Assembly (NCBI GenBank): GCA_900546145.1
Contig: URBN01000001.1
Coordinates: 132,468-196,467, forward strand
Length of the DNA: 64,000 nt
Source of the DNA: an uncultured Desulfovibrio sp.
GTDB lineage: Bacteria; Desulfobacterota; Desulfovibrionia; Desulfovibrionales; Desulfovibrionaceae
Direction of reading: 5' to 3'
In this document: positions 1-8,980 of the stretch, piece after piece
How the letters are laid out: the number at the start of each line of letters is the position of its first letter
How positions within the stretch are numbered: the stretch's first letter is position 1
The notes under the pieces: model-generated
What the model saw: only the letters and a program-made list of their open reading frames with translations
What the model was told of the DNA's origin: nothing
The model's database searches: none
Made by a program: the position numbers and the translations under genes

Positions 1-34
1 TTCCTGAAAACGACCGGACGGAGGTTGCTGGCAT

Positions 35-1591
35 ATGCCGCTCTGGGATTTTGCATGGGTCGCCGACCCCTCGGCCTGGGCCGGGCTGGGTACCCTGATT
101 CTGCTCGAGATTGTCCTCGGTATCGACAACCTCGTCTTTATCTCCATCCTTGCTTCCACCCTGCCCAAATCCGAGCGCAGGCATGCGTTTCTCGTGGGCC
201 TCGGTCTGGCTCTGCTCACGCGTCTCTTTCTGCTTTCGGTCATGGCATGGGTCGTCAGCCTCACGCAGCCTGTGGTGCACATTTTCGGCCACGGTTTCTC
301 CTGGCGGGACTTCATCCTGATGGGAGGCGGAACGTTCCTCCTCTTCAAGGGAACGATGGAGATGCATGACCGCCTGGAAGGCTCACCCATCGATACGCAG
401 AAGAATACGACCAAGGCGGCGTTCTGGCAGGTCATCGCCCAGATCGTGATTCTCGACGCCATCTTCTCCATGGACTCCGTCATTACGTCTGTAGGCATGG
501 TGAAGCATCTTCCCATCATGTTCCTGGCCGTGATTGCCGCAGTGGGATTCATGCTCATGGCTTCCGGGCCTCTGGTGGCCTTTGTGGAGCGCCATCCGAC
601 CATCATTATTCTCTGTCTCGGCTTCCTGCTCATGATAGGCGTCAGCCTTATCCTGGACGGCATGGGCTTTGATATTCCGAAGGGCTATCTCTACACGGCC
701 ATCATTTTTTCCCTGCTCATCGAATTCTGCAATCAGTATGCCCTGCGGAACCGAAGACGGCGGGTGAGTATGCGTAACATGCGCGAGGCTACGGCCCGAG
801 TGATTCTCAGCATGCTCGGCGGCGGTTCTCCGGATTCCGCGCCCATAGAGGCCGCAGCCCTCGCCTCCTCCGGCGCGTCAGCCTTCGCGCCCGAGGAGCG
901 TGAAATGGTGGGCCGTGTTATCCGTCTTTCCGGACGCACCGCCCGGTTTATTATGACGCCCTCGCAGCGCGCCAGCTGGCTGAATGTCAACGCTGATCTC
1001 CCGGAAGCCCAGCGCTTTGCCTCACGCACAGGTCTTTCCTGGCTGCCCGTGCGCGATCCGGCCACGGATGATGCCCTGGGCGTTGTCCCCGTGTCCAGCC
1101 TGGCCCGCGTTTCCGGACAGGGATCTTTCTGCCTGAAGGATCTCGTGCAGCCCGCGCCCACGGTCATTGAACATACTTCTCTGGCTGACCTTCTGGATGA
1201 ATTCCGCGCGCACCCTGTGCCGCTCTCCTTTGTGGTGGACGAGTACGGTTCCGTGGTGGGCCTGCTCTCGCCCGCTGATCTTCTTTCCGTTCTCGCGGGT
1301 CAGCTCGGAGACCTGCCCTCGGATCCTGATTCCTGCCGCCGTCCGGATGGCTCATGGGTACTGCCCGGACGTCTGGCCGTGGATGCGGTTTCGTCCTGGC
1401 TTGGCATCATGCCCCCTGCGCACAGCACCTCGGCTACACTTGCCGGCCTCATCCTCGAGCGCCTCGGCCATATCCCGAAAGTCGGTGAGACATTCCGTGT
1501 GCAGGGCTGGAAAGTCCAGATCCTGCGCATGGACGGACACCGCATTGATCAGGTGCGCATGGTCAGGCTCAAGCCAAAAAAGAATGGCTGA
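35..1591 (+). CDS. TerC-family membrane protein with CBS pair and CorC/HlyC domain
   Basis: A 518-residue protein. The first ~230 residues are a multi-span TerC domain with its signature acidic motifs (E25 and D31-N32 in EIVLGIDN, then FSMDS further on). An Arg-rich linker follows, then a CBS-domain pair (about 300-425) and a C-terminal CorC/HlyC transporter-associated domain (about 432-512). This is the architecture of E. coli YegH/YoaE. TerC proteins are linked to metal ion export, for example manganese, during protein secretion; the exact ion here is unknown. GGAGG lies about 11 bases before the ATG. It precedes pyrH by 125 bases, where many genomes carry rpsB-tsf. Confidence 0.92.
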   Translation: MPLWDFAWVADPSAWAGLGTLILLEIVLGIDNLVFISILASTLPKSERRHAFLVGLGLALLTRLFLLSVMAWVVSLTQPVVHIFGHGFSWRDFILMGGGTFLLFKGTMEMHDRLEGSPIDTQKNTTKAAFWQVIAQIVILDAIFSMDSVITSVGMVKHLPIMFLAVIAAVGFMLMASGPLVAFVERHPTIIILCLGFLLMIGVSLILDGMGFDIPKGYLYTAIIFSLLIEFCNQYALRNRRRRVSMRNMREATARVILSMLGGGSPDSAPIEAAALASSGASAFAPEEREMVGRVIRLSGRTARFIMTPSQRASWLNVNADLPEAQRFASRTGLSWLPVRDPATDDALGVVPVSSLARVSGQGSFCLKDLVQPAPTVIEHTSLADLLDEFRAHPVPLSFVVDEYGSVVGLLSPADLLSVLAGQLGDLPSDPDSCRRPDGSWVLPGRLAVDAVSSWLGIMPPAHSTSATLAGLILERLGHIPKVGETFRVQGWKVQILRMDGHRIDQVRMVRLKPKKNG

Positions 1592-1716
1592 TGCGTCAGG
1601 AAGCAGGTCCGGATTTCGCCTTGGAAACGGCATGGCTTTCTGTTAGCATGCCGGAAACCCGATCTGTGGCTTCTCTCGGGCACTTCAGCCCCCAGTCGGG
1701 AAAGGAGAAATGAGCC

Positions 1717-2430
1717 GTGGGAGATCTCAAGTACAAGCGTGTTTTGGTCAAACTGAGCGGTGAAGCCCTCGCCGGCGACAAGCATTTCGGCATAGATCCT
1801 GATACCGTTGCCACGATCTGCCAGGAACTCGGCACGGTCCTGGATCTTGGCGTCCAGATGGCACTGGTCATCGGCGGCGGCAATATTTTCCGTGGACTTT
1901 CCGGTTCGGCCAGGGGAATGGAACGTTCCTCCGCCGATTACATGGGCATGCTGGCCACTGTGCTGAATGCCCTGGCCGTGCAGGATATGCTGGAAAAACA
2001 GGGGCATCCCACACGCGTTCTCTCGGCCATCACCATGGCCCAGGTCTGTGAGCCGTACATACGCCGCAGGGCTCTCAGGCATATGGACAAGGGGCGTGTT
2101 GTCATCTGCGCCGCCGGCACGGGCAATCCCTACTTCACGACGGACACCACTGCTGCCCTGCGTGGCATGGAACTGCAGTGCGACGCCATTATCAAGGCCA
2201 CCAAGGTTGACGGCATCTACGACAAGGATCCTGCGAAGTTCGCTGATGCCACGAAATTTGACACCATCACCTATGATGAAACCCTGAACCGCCATATCGG
2301 CGTCATGGATGCCACGGCGTTTGCCCTGGTGCGTGACAACAATCTGCCGATTATCGTCTGCCGCATGCTCGGAGGAGACATCATCCGGGCCGTGAAGGGC
2401 GAGAAAATCGGCACCATTGTGACCAAGTAG
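1717..2430 (+). CDS. pyrH: UMP kinase
   Basis: Phosphorylates UMP to UDP with ATP in the cytoplasm, feeding pyrimidine nucleotide synthesis. The 237 residues match the usual bacterial hexameric UMP kinase length. The amino-acid-kinase fold shows KLSGEAL near residue 12, the GGGN(I)FRG loop, and the C-terminal half with GTGNPYFTTDT and KATKVDGIYDKDP. The GTG start is chosen because AAAGGAG lies just upstream; an ATG nearer that site is out of frame. It heads a tight run with frr, uppS, cdsA, dxr and rseP. Confidence 0.97.
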   Translation: MGDLKYKRVLVKLSGEALAGDKHFGIDPDTVATICQELGTVLDLGVQMALVIGGGNIFRGLSGSARGMERSSADYMGMLATVLNALAVQDMLEKQGHPTRVLSAITMAQVCEPYIRRRALRHMDKGRVVICAAGTGNPYFTTDTTAALRGMELQCDAIIKATKVDGIYDKDPAKFADATKFDTITYDETLNRHIGVMDATAFALVRDNNLPIIVCRMLGGDIIRAVKGEKIGTIVTK

Positions 2431-2453
2431 GCAGTTCGCGAAGGAGTATAGTT

Positions 2454-3014
2454 GTGGATATTGACGAGATTCTCCTCAATGCCGAGGAAAAAATGACCAA
2501 GGCTGTGGCCGCCCTGCACCGCGATTTTGGCAAGCTCCGCACGGGGCGCGCCAGCACGGCTCTCGTGGACAGCATCAAGGCCGATTACTATGGCACCCCC
2601 ACTCCCATCTGCCAGATGGCTTCCGTAACCGTGCCTGACAGCCGTACCATCACTATTCAGCCCTGGGACAAGAGCGGCTTTTCTGCCGTGGAAAAGGCCA
2701 TTCTGAAGTCTGACCTCGGTCTTACTCCCACCAATGACGGCAAGGTTATCCGCATTGTCATCCCGCCGCTGACCGAGGATCGCCGCAAAGAACTGGTCAA
2801 GGTCGGCCGCAAGTATGCCGAAGAATCCAGGGTTGCCGTACGCAACGTGCGCCGTGAGGCCAATGAAGCGCTGAAGAAACTCGAAAAGGACAAGACCATC
2901 ACCGAGGACGAGCGCAAGAAGGCCGAGGCCGACGTTCAGGATCTCACCAACAAGTACGTCGGCAACGTGGATAAGGCCTTCGAGGCCAAGGAACAGGAAA
3001 TCCTCGCCATCTAG
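2454..3014 (+). CDS. frr: Ribosome recycling factor
   Basis: Splits post-termination ribosomes together with EF-G. The 186 residues fit the family, with the typical beginning (EEKMTKAV, LRTGRAS) and the basic C-terminal region (RRKELVKVGRKYAEE, then VRNVRREAN). The GTG start at 2454 has AAGGAG seven bases upstream. It lies 23 bases after pyrH, the usual gene order, so the two are almost certainly co-transcribed. Confidence 0.97.
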   Translation: MDIDEILLNAEEKMTKAVAALHRDFGKLRTGRASTALVDSIKADYYGTPTPICQMASVTVPDSRTITIQPWDKSGFSAVEKAILKSDLGLTPTNDGKVIRIVIPPLTEDRRKELVKVGRKYAEESRVAVRNVRREANEALKKLEKDKTITEDERKKAEADVQDLTNKYVGNVDKAFEAKEQEILAI

Positions 3015-3032
3015 GGACGGATTCTCTCAGTT

Positions 3033-3779
3033 ATGGAAAAAACTTCCATGCCCCAACATGTGGCAATCATTATGGACGGCAATGGCCGCTGGGCGCAGGC
3101 CCGCGGCCTGAGCCGCTCCCAGGGACACCGCGCGGGTGCCGAGGCTGTCCGCGGGATTGTCACTTACTGCCGCAGGATCGGACTCAGGCATCTTACCCTT
3201 TATACGTTTTCCTCAGAGAACTGGTCCCGTCCCAAAACGGAAATTTCCGCGCTGTTTTCCCTGCTGCTTGAATTTCTCAGAACAGAGATGCCGCGCATGC
3301 TCCGGGAAGGGATCTCCCTCAAAATCTTCGGTGATCTGGACGGCCTGCCCTTTCCTGTGCGCTCTGCCCTCCGCATGGCGGTTAAAAGCACGGCCGGAGG
3401 CAGGGAGATGGATCTGAACCTGGCCCTGAACTACGGCAGCAGGCAGGAAATCGTGCGCGCCGTGCAGGAGATTATTTCGGAAGGCATTCCCGCTGAAAGC
3501 GTTACGGAACAGACCATCGCGGACCATCTTTACACGGCCGGACAGCCTGATCCTGATTTTGTGATCCGTACAAGCGGCGAACTCAGGCTGAGCAACTATC
3601 TGCTCTACCAGTCCGCCTACTCGGAATTTTATTTCACTCCCGTGGCCTGGCCCGACTTTACTCCCGCTGAGATGGAAAAGGCCCTGGAGGCCTATGCTCA
3701 CCGCAAGCGCCGCTTCGGGAAGACACAGGAACAGATAGACGCCGCTGCCGGCGAACCGGGAAATGGAGCTGATAAATGA
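3033..3779 (+). CDS. uppS: Isoprenyl transferase (undecaprenyl diphosphate synthase)
   Basis: Condenses isopentenyl diphosphate in cis onto farnesyl diphosphate to make the C55 lipid carrier for peptidoglycan and surface glycans. The cis-prenyltransferase signature is clear: IIMDGNGRWAQARG near the N terminus with the catalytic Asp, GHRAG, and FVIRTSGELRLSNYLLYQSAYSE-type C-terminal residues. At 248 residues it is normal length. It overlaps the start of cdsA by four bases (ATGA), suggesting translational coupling. Confidence 0.96.
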   Translation: MEKTSMPQHVAIIMDGNGRWAQARGLSRSQGHRAGAEAVRGIVTYCRRIGLRHLTLYTFSSENWSRPKTEISALFSLLLEFLRTEMPRMLREGISLKIFGDLDGLPFPVRSALRMAVKSTAGGREMDLNLALNYGSRQEIVRAVQEIISEGIPAESVTEQTIADHLYTAGQPDPDFVIRTSGELRLSNYLLYQSAYSEFYFTPVAWPDFTPAEMEKALEAYAHRKRRFGKTQEQIDAAAGEPGNGADK

Positions 3780-4579
3780 GTGTGAATCATGAAGTGGATG
3801 TCAAGCGCACGGTGACCGGGCTTATCATGGCCGCGGTCGTTGTGGGCGTTCTCTGTGTGCGCGGACTGCCCATGCTGATGCTTATCATGCTGGTGGCCGC
3901 CCTCGGTCTCTGGGAGTTCTTCTCGCTTTTCTGGGGGAAGACAGGCCGCATCCCCACGCGCTGCTGCGCTATTCTTCTCGGCTGGGGCATGCTCCTCCTG
4001 ACCTGGATGCACAGGCCACAGGACGCCCTGGTCTGCCTCGGCGCCGGTTTTGTGCTGGCGGCTATCAGTTTCCTTTTCCGCTGGCGCGTGGTTGAGGAAG
4101 CCTTCGAACCGAGCGGCATTTTCATGGCTGGTCTCGCCTACGTCCCGCTGCTGCTCCTGCCGGCTACGTATCTTTCCAACGTGCGCCTCATCTTCATCAT
4201 CGCAGCCGTGGCCATTTCCGATACCTGTGCCTACTTCATCGGTTCCCGCTACGGACGCCACAAACTCTGGCCGAGCGTGAGCCCCAACAAGAGTTCCGAA
4301 GGCGCTGTCGCGAGCCTTGTGGGCTGCGTGATCTTCTGCATGATTTACGGCGCATTCTTCGGCAAGGTCAGCGTGCTTGCCTTCCTGCCCCTCGGTATCG
4401 CGGTCAATGCCTTTGCCCAGCTCGGCGATCTCTTTGAGTCGGCGCTCAAGCGTTCTGCCAAAGTCAAGGATTCCGGCAATCTCTTTCCCGGACACGGCGG
4501 CATGCTCGACAGGGCGGACAGCCTGCTCTTCGCCATGCCCATGTTCGCCGTCGTGGACCAGTGGTTCTTCTTCTTTTAG
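3776..4579 (+). CDS. cdsA: Phosphatidate cytidylyltransferase
   Basis: Makes CDP-diacylglycerol from CTP and phosphatidic acid in the inner membrane, the branch point for phospholipids. Its product feeds the psd/pssA and pgpA steps encoded elsewhere in this window. The 267-residue protein has about seven hydrophobic segments and the CdsA signature near the C terminus (KVKDSGNLFPGHGGMLDRAD). The SPNKSSEG motif near the middle is also typical. Start ATG overlaps the uppS stop. Confidence 0.96.
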   Translation: MSVNHEVDVKRTVTGLIMAAVVVGVLCVRGLPMLMLIMLVAALGLWEFFSLFWGKTGRIPTRCCAILLGWGMLLLTWMHRPQDALVCLGAGFVLAAISFLFRWRVVEEAFEPSGIFMAGLAYVPLLLLPATYLSNVRLIFIIAAVAISDTCAYFIGSRYGRHKLWPSVSPNKSSEGAVASLVGCVIFCMIYGAFFGKVSVLAFLPLGIAVNAFAQLGDLFESALKRSAKVKDSGNLFPGHGGMLDRADSLLFAMPMFAVVDQWFFFF

Positions 4580-4594
4580 TCGGAGATTTTTCGC

Positions 4595-5938
4595 ATGGCT
4601 CAGATATGGCCCGGACTCAAAGGCCCGGGCGTCCGCTTTATCACGGCGCCTCCTTCTTCAGAATGGCAGAAAAGGAAGCGCCGTCATGTTGTTGTTCTCG
4701 GTTCCACCGGCAGCATCGGGCGTAATACCCTGTCTGTCATAGAGAGCCATCCCGATTCTTTCAGCGTGGAAGGTCTGGCCTGCGCTACCAGTGTTGATCG
4801 CCTCCTTGAACAGGCCCTGCGTCACAGACCGGGGCACGTGGCCGTGCTTGACGAGGCGGCCGCCACGAAGCTTAAAAAGCTTCTGCCGGCAGATTACTGT
4901 CCTGAAATTTTCGTGGGCCCGGAAGGGTACCGCGCTCTGGCCGGCCTTGAGAGTGCGGATACCGTGCTTTCAGCCCAGTCCGGCGCTGCCGGGCTTGCCG
5001 GCACGCTGGCCGCGGCGCTCGCCGGCAAAGTCGTCTGTCTTGCCAACAAGGAGTCTCTTGTGCTCGCAGGCGATCTTCTGAGGTATGTCTGCGCCGCCAC
5101 GGGAGCCTCCATTCTGCCCGTGGATTCCGAGCATTTCGCCATTTTCGACTGCCTCTGCGGCCGTGGCGACGACGCGGATCACCTCATTCTGACAGCGTCC
5201 GGAGGCGCCTTCAGGGGCAGAAAGAAGGAAGATCTCGCTTCCGTCACTCCGGCTCAGGCGCTCAGGCATCCCAACTGGAACATGGGCGCCAAGATCACCG
5301 TGGACTCGGGCACGCTCATGAACAAAGCCCTGGAGCTCATTGAGGCCTGTCAGCTGTACGGGCTCAGTGAAGAAAAGGTGCGCGTCCTCGTGCACCCGCA
5401 GTCCATCGTGCATTCCCTCGTGGCTTTCAAAGACGGCAGCCAGCTCGCCCAGCTCGGCGTGCCTGACATGCGGCTGCCCATCGGCGCCTGTCTGCTCTGG
5501 CCGCGCGTGGAATCCCCCCTCGTTGCGCCTCTTGATCTTGCCGCCGTCGGCACGCTCACCTTCGAGAATGTGGATGACGAGGCTTTCCCCGCCCTTACCC
5601 TTGCCCGCAGGGCGCTGAGAGTCCGCTCGGGTATGTGCGTCGTCCTGAACGGCGCCGACGAAGAGGCCGTGGCGCTCTTTCTCTGCGGAAAGTGCCGGTT
5701 CACGGATATTACCGCGGCCGTGGCCCACGCTATGGACGAGCATCTTACTGAAATGCGCCGGACCGGCGGCATGGGGCAGGGCGAACCCTTCAGCCTCTAC
5801 GGCCGTATTCCTTCCCTGACAGGCAGGGCCCTTGAGGAGGCTGCCTGGAGGCAGCTCGGACGCATCAGCGAACTGGATGCCGGCGCGCGCAGCGCCGTGC
5901 GTGAATATGTGACAGGCGGAGGAGCCCGCACGTGTTAA
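4595..5938 (+). CDS. dxr: 1-deoxy-D-xylulose 5-phosphate reductoisomerase
   Basis: Second step of the MEP isoprenoid pathway: NADPH-dependent conversion of DXP to MEP. VVLGSTGSIGRNTL marks the NADPH-binding fold; metal-site residues appear in ILPVDSEHFAIF and the HPNWNMGAKITVDSGTLMNKALE stretch. The protein is 447 residues, with roughly 28 extra N-terminal residues before the core. No later in-frame ATG exists before the core, so the first ATG (GGAG upstream) is used. The last seven bases overlap rseP. Confidence 0.96.
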   Translation: MAQIWPGLKGPGVRFITAPPSSEWQKRKRRHVVVLGSTGSIGRNTLSVIESHPDSFSVEGLACATSVDRLLEQALRHRPGHVAVLDEAAATKLKKLLPADYCPEIFVGPEGYRALAGLESADTVLSAQSGAAGLAGTLAAALAGKVVCLANKESLVLAGDLLRYVCAATGASILPVDSEHFAIFDCLCGRGDDADHLILTASGGAFRGRKKEDLASVTPAQALRHPNWNMGAKITVDSGTLMNKALELIEACQLYGLSEEKVRVLVHPQSIVHSLVAFKDGSQLAQLGVPDMRLPIGACLLWPRVESPLVAPLDLAAVGTLTFENVDDEAFPALTLARRALRVRSGMCVVLNGADEEAVALFLCGKCRFTDITAAVAHAMDEHLTEMRRTGGMGQGEPFSLYGRIPSLTGRALEEAAWRQLGRISELDAGARSAVREYVTGGGARTC

Positions 5939-7008
5939 TTACGATTATTGCCGTCGTTGTTGTTTTTGGCGGTCTTATTTTCTTCCATGAACTCGGACAT
6001 TTTTCCGTTGCCCGTCTTTTCAACATGGGTGTTTCCACGTTTTCCCTCGGCTTCGGCCCCAAGATTCTGAAAAAGAAGGTTGGCAAGACCGAGTACGCCC
6101 TGTCACTGCTGCCTCTCGGCGGCTATGTCGCCCTGGTGGGCGAGACAGACGAGGCGGAGCTCCCTGAAGGCTTCACAAAAGAAGACAGCTTTTCCCTGCG
6201 CCCTGCATGGCAGCGGCTGCTTGTCGTTCTGGCCGGCCCCGTCGCCAACATGCTTCTCGCGCTCATCCTCTGCTGGATCATGGCCTTTACCTGGGGCGAG
6301 CACGTCCTGCTTCCCAGCGTGGGCGCGGTACAGCAGGATTCTCCTGCCTTCAAGGCCGGGCTGAAGCCCGGTGATCAGATTGTGGCCATTGACGGGAAAG
6401 AGACGAAGACCTGGCAGGACATGTCCGACGCCATAGCCGGCAGCAACGGCAGAACCCTTTCCTTCGATGTGATGGGGCAGGGCGGAGGAGACGTACGCAA
6501 TGTGGAAGTCACGCCTGTGCGCAGCCAGCGCAAGACCATCTTCGGCGAAGATGAGACGGCATGGCTCGTAGGCGTGCGCGCTTCCGGAGCTTTTGCGACC
6601 AATGAACTCAGCGCCTCGGAGAGCATCCGGAGCGGCTGGAAGCAGTGCTGGAATATGATCGTCCTTACCTGGGAGGGCTTCGTAAAGCTTATTGAGCGGG
6701 TGGTGCCAGCGGATCAGGTCGGCGGTCCCATCATGATTGCCCAGGTCATCGGTGAGCAGGCGCATAACGGTCTTGAGGGACTGCTGGGCCTCGCTGCGCT
6801 CATCAGCATTAACCTTGGCATTCTCAACCTGCTGCCCGTGCCTGTTCTCGATGGCGGAACCTGTGTGTTCTGCCTGGCGGAAATCATCTGCCGCAGGCCG
6901 GTCAACAAGAAGTTCATCGATTATTCCATGCGCGTGGGAGTGGCGCTGCTGATTGCTCTCATGGTTTTCGCCACGTTCAATGACGTCATGCGCATCATAC
7001 GGGGATAG
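5932..7008 (+). CDS. rseP: RseP-type site-2 zinc metalloprotease
   Basis: An intramembrane protease that cuts anti-sigma factors and leftover signal peptides in the inner membrane. The zinc motif HELGH is in the first transmembrane helix (FFHELGHFSVARLF). A PDZ domain occupies roughly residues 115-200 (PAFKAGLKPGDQIVAIDG) and the second active-site motif is LNLLPVPVLDGG. One PDZ domain rather than two and a length of 358 fit non-gamma-proteobacterial RseP. The start is GTG, overlapping the dxr stop, with GGAGG upstream. Confidence 0.95.
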   Translation: MLITIIAVVVVFGGLIFFHELGHFSVARLFNMGVSTFSLGFGPKILKKKVGKTEYALSLLPLGGYVALVGETDEAELPEGFTKEDSFSLRPAWQRLLVVLAGPVANMLLALILCWIMAFTWGEHVLLPSVGAVQQDSPAFKAGLKPGDQIVAIDGKETKTWQDMSDAIAGSNGRTLSFDVMGQGGGDVRNVEVTPVRSQRKTIFGEDETAWLVGVRASGAFATNELSASESIRSGWKQCWNMIVLTWEGFVKLIERVVPADQVGGPIMIAQVIGEQAHNGLEGLLGLAALISINLGILNLLPVPVLDGGTCVFCLAEIICRRPVNKKFIDYSMRVGVALLIALMVFATFNDVMRIIRG

Positions 7009-7023
7009 TGCGGGGGTACGGCC

Positions 7024-7857
7024 ATGCCTGCGCGTAAAAGGTTTTCCACCGGACTGGAACTTGTGCTCAATGCCTGCGAGGGAGATCTGCAGATCGTCCT
7101 CACGGATGATGAGGAGCTTCTCTGCGCCCAGAACTGGGCTGTTGCCAATAACGGAACCGAAATTCTGGCTCCCGCAATCAGGCAGATTTTTGCCCTTACC
7201 GGGAAAAGGCTGGCTGATTTGAAGCGCATAGGCTGTGTCCGGGGGCCCGGCGGCTTTACGGGCATACGCCTCGTGCTGGCCACTGCCGCAGCGCTGAGGC
7301 GCACCACAGGCGCCCAGCTGGCCGCTCTCGATTATCTGCGCGCCCTGGCCACGACCCTCGCCATGCAGGAGCAGCTGCTCTACGGGAACCGCATCTGGGT
7401 GCTGACGCACGCCCGGCGCGGCCTGGTTCATGCCTGCTGCCACCTGTGCTTCGGTCCTGTCATTCCTGCCGCTGCCATGAGAGAGGTTGAACTGGCCACG
7501 CCGGAAGAGGTTATGGAGGCGATCAGCCTTCAGACCGCTGATGGCAGGGGCCGCGTGCATGTCCTGGGCAGCGGGCTTGTCCGTAACGTGGGACTCAGGG
7601 AATCCCTGGAAGATCTCGCGGCCCGCTGCGGCACGCTCAGTGTCCGTACGGACATTATCCGTCCTTCAGTTCCGGCTCTCTGCCTGCTCGGACGTCATGG
7701 TGATTATTTCCCGAAGGACGTGGAACCTCTGTATGTGCGGCCCTGCGATGCCATAGAGAATCTCCCCCGCCTGGCCGAGAAAATGGGATGCAGCGCCAGC
7801 CGCTCCGTGAGCGATCTTGACCGCATGCTGCATGAGGAGCCGCACAGCGCCATCTGA
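7024..7857 (+). CDS. tsaB: TsaB-like tRNA threonylcarbamoyladenosine biosynthesis protein
   Basis: TsaB is the inactive ASKHA-fold partner of TsaD in making t6A37 on ANN-decoding tRNAs. The diagnostic stretch is RGPGGFTGIRLVLATAAALRRTTGAQLAALD, about 75-105 residues in. The N-terminal strand (LVLNACEGDLQIVLTDD) replaces the canonical DTS of TsaB, so the protein is somewhat diverged. Length 277 is slightly above the usual 220-250. It follows rseP by 15 bases and ends the operon at a terminator. Confidence 0.85.
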   Translation: MPARKRFSTGLELVLNACEGDLQIVLTDDEELLCAQNWAVANNGTEILAPAIRQIFALTGKRLADLKRIGCVRGPGGFTGIRLVLATAAALRRTTGAQLAALDYLRALATTLAMQEQLLYGNRIWVLTHARRGLVHACCHLCFGPVIPAAAMREVELATPEEVMEAISLQTADGRGRVHVLGSGLVRNVGLRESLEDLAARCGTLSVRTDIIRPSVPALCLLGRHGDYFPKDVEPLYVRPCDAIENLPRLAEKMGCSASRSVSDLDRMLHEEPHSAI

Positions 7858-7915
7858 TCCCACGGCCGTCCCGGGACTCCCTCCACAGGGAGGCGCCCAG
7901 GCCAATGGTGTAATG

Positions 7916-7948
7916 AAAAAGGCCCCGTTTCTGCGGGGCCTCTTTTTT
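7916..7948. terminator. Bidirectional terminator between tsaB and ribF
   Basis: The stem AGGCCCCG / CGGGGCCT encloses a six-base loop. A-run before and T-run after make it usable by the convergent tsaB and ribF transcripts. Confidence 0.9.
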
Positions 7949-7962
7949 CAGAATTTTTAATC

Positions 7963-8889
7963 TTAGATGGTGTCGTGAACGTCCTGTGTATACCAGGGGC
8001 GGGCGCTGGCGATGTCCTTCTGTATCTGTGCGGTCAGTTCGGACGCGTTCGCAAAGCGGTGCTCCCCGCGGAGTCTGGCCAGGAAGGAGAGCATGATTTC
8101 TTCTCCGTACAGATTGAGATCACAGTCGAGAAGAAAGCTCTCAACCGTGCGCTGGCTGCCATGGAACGTGGGGTTGCAGCCGATATTGGTAACTGCCTCG
8201 TATACCTTCCCGCGGAGCGTCACTGTGGTGGCGTAAACGCCGTCCGGCGGCAGAAGGACATTGGGTACGGCGACGTTTGCCGTGGGAAATCCGAGTCCTG
8301 TGCCTCTCCCCTCGCCGTGGATGACTCTTCCGGTAAAACTGTGGGGCCGGCCGAGCATGGTTCTCGCGAGCTGCATGTTTCCGGATTCGATAATACTTCT
8401 GAGCCGGGTGGAGCTGACAGGCGAGCCGTCGAGCATGAGCGGGGAAACCTGCTCCACGCCGAAACCGTCATCAAGCCCGATCTGGCGCAGTGTGGAATAG
8501 TCGCCGGAGCGGCCCTTTCCCAGCTTGAAGTCGTAACCGATGACGAGATGGCTGATGTTCAGCGGGTAGAGGTACTGATGGAGAAATTCAATGGGTGACA
8601 GGGCAGCCATTTCTCTGGAGAAGGTAAGTTCCAGAAGATAGTTGACGCCCAGTTTCGCGAGAAGGCGGCGGCGCATGCCCTGATCGGCCAGGGGAACCAT
8701 GAGCTGCCCGGAGAGGACCGCACGCGGATGCGGCCAGAATGTGACAACCACGCAGTCGAGACTGTTCTGTCGGCAGACCTCAAGTGTGCGTCGTATAAGC
8801 TTTTGATGTCCGATGTGCACGCCATCGAAGTTGCCGATGGTGATGCCGGCCCTGCGGCCTTCGGAAAGCTGTTCGGGAGTAGTGACCAT
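7963..8889 (-). CDS. ribF: Bifunctional riboflavin kinase / FAD synthetase
   Basis: Makes FMN and then FAD from riboflavin. The N-terminal adenylyltransferase shows GNFDGVHIGHQKL (HIGH-like motif); the C-terminal kinase shows GEGRGTGLGFPTANV. The frame stays open upstream to a TTG at 8970, but the ATG at 8889 has AAGGA immediately upstream and gives 308 residues, the normal size. It lies about 90 bases downstream of the helicase gene on the same strand. Confidence 0.95.
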   Translation of the reverse strand: MVTTPEQLSEGRRAGITIGNFDGVHIGHQKLIRRTLEVCRQNSLDCVVVTFWPHPRAVLSGQLMVPLADQGMRRRLLAKLGVNYLLELTFSREMAALSPIEFLHQYLYPLNISHLVIGYDFKLGKGRSGDYSTLRQIGLDDGFGVEQVSPLMLDGSPVSSTRLRSIIESGNMQLARTMLGRPHSFTGRVIHGEGRGTGLGFPTANVAVPNVLLPPDGVYATTVTLRGKVYEAVTNIGCNPTFHGSQRTVESFLLDCDLNLYGEEIMLSFLARLRGEHRFANASELTAQIQKDIASARPWYTQDVHDTI

Positions 8890-8980
8890 TTTTTCCTTGT
8901 GTGCCTTCCCGGGGAGAGAGTCCGGGCGCGAAGGCGCCTTCTCCGTTTTTTCAGGAGAAGGCCTTAACAAACCGTTTCAG

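Noticed and set aside
6103..7560. A 485-codon minus-strand frame opposite rseP and tsaB
   Set aside because: No family pattern or ribosome-binding site, and both genes on the plus strand are well supported.
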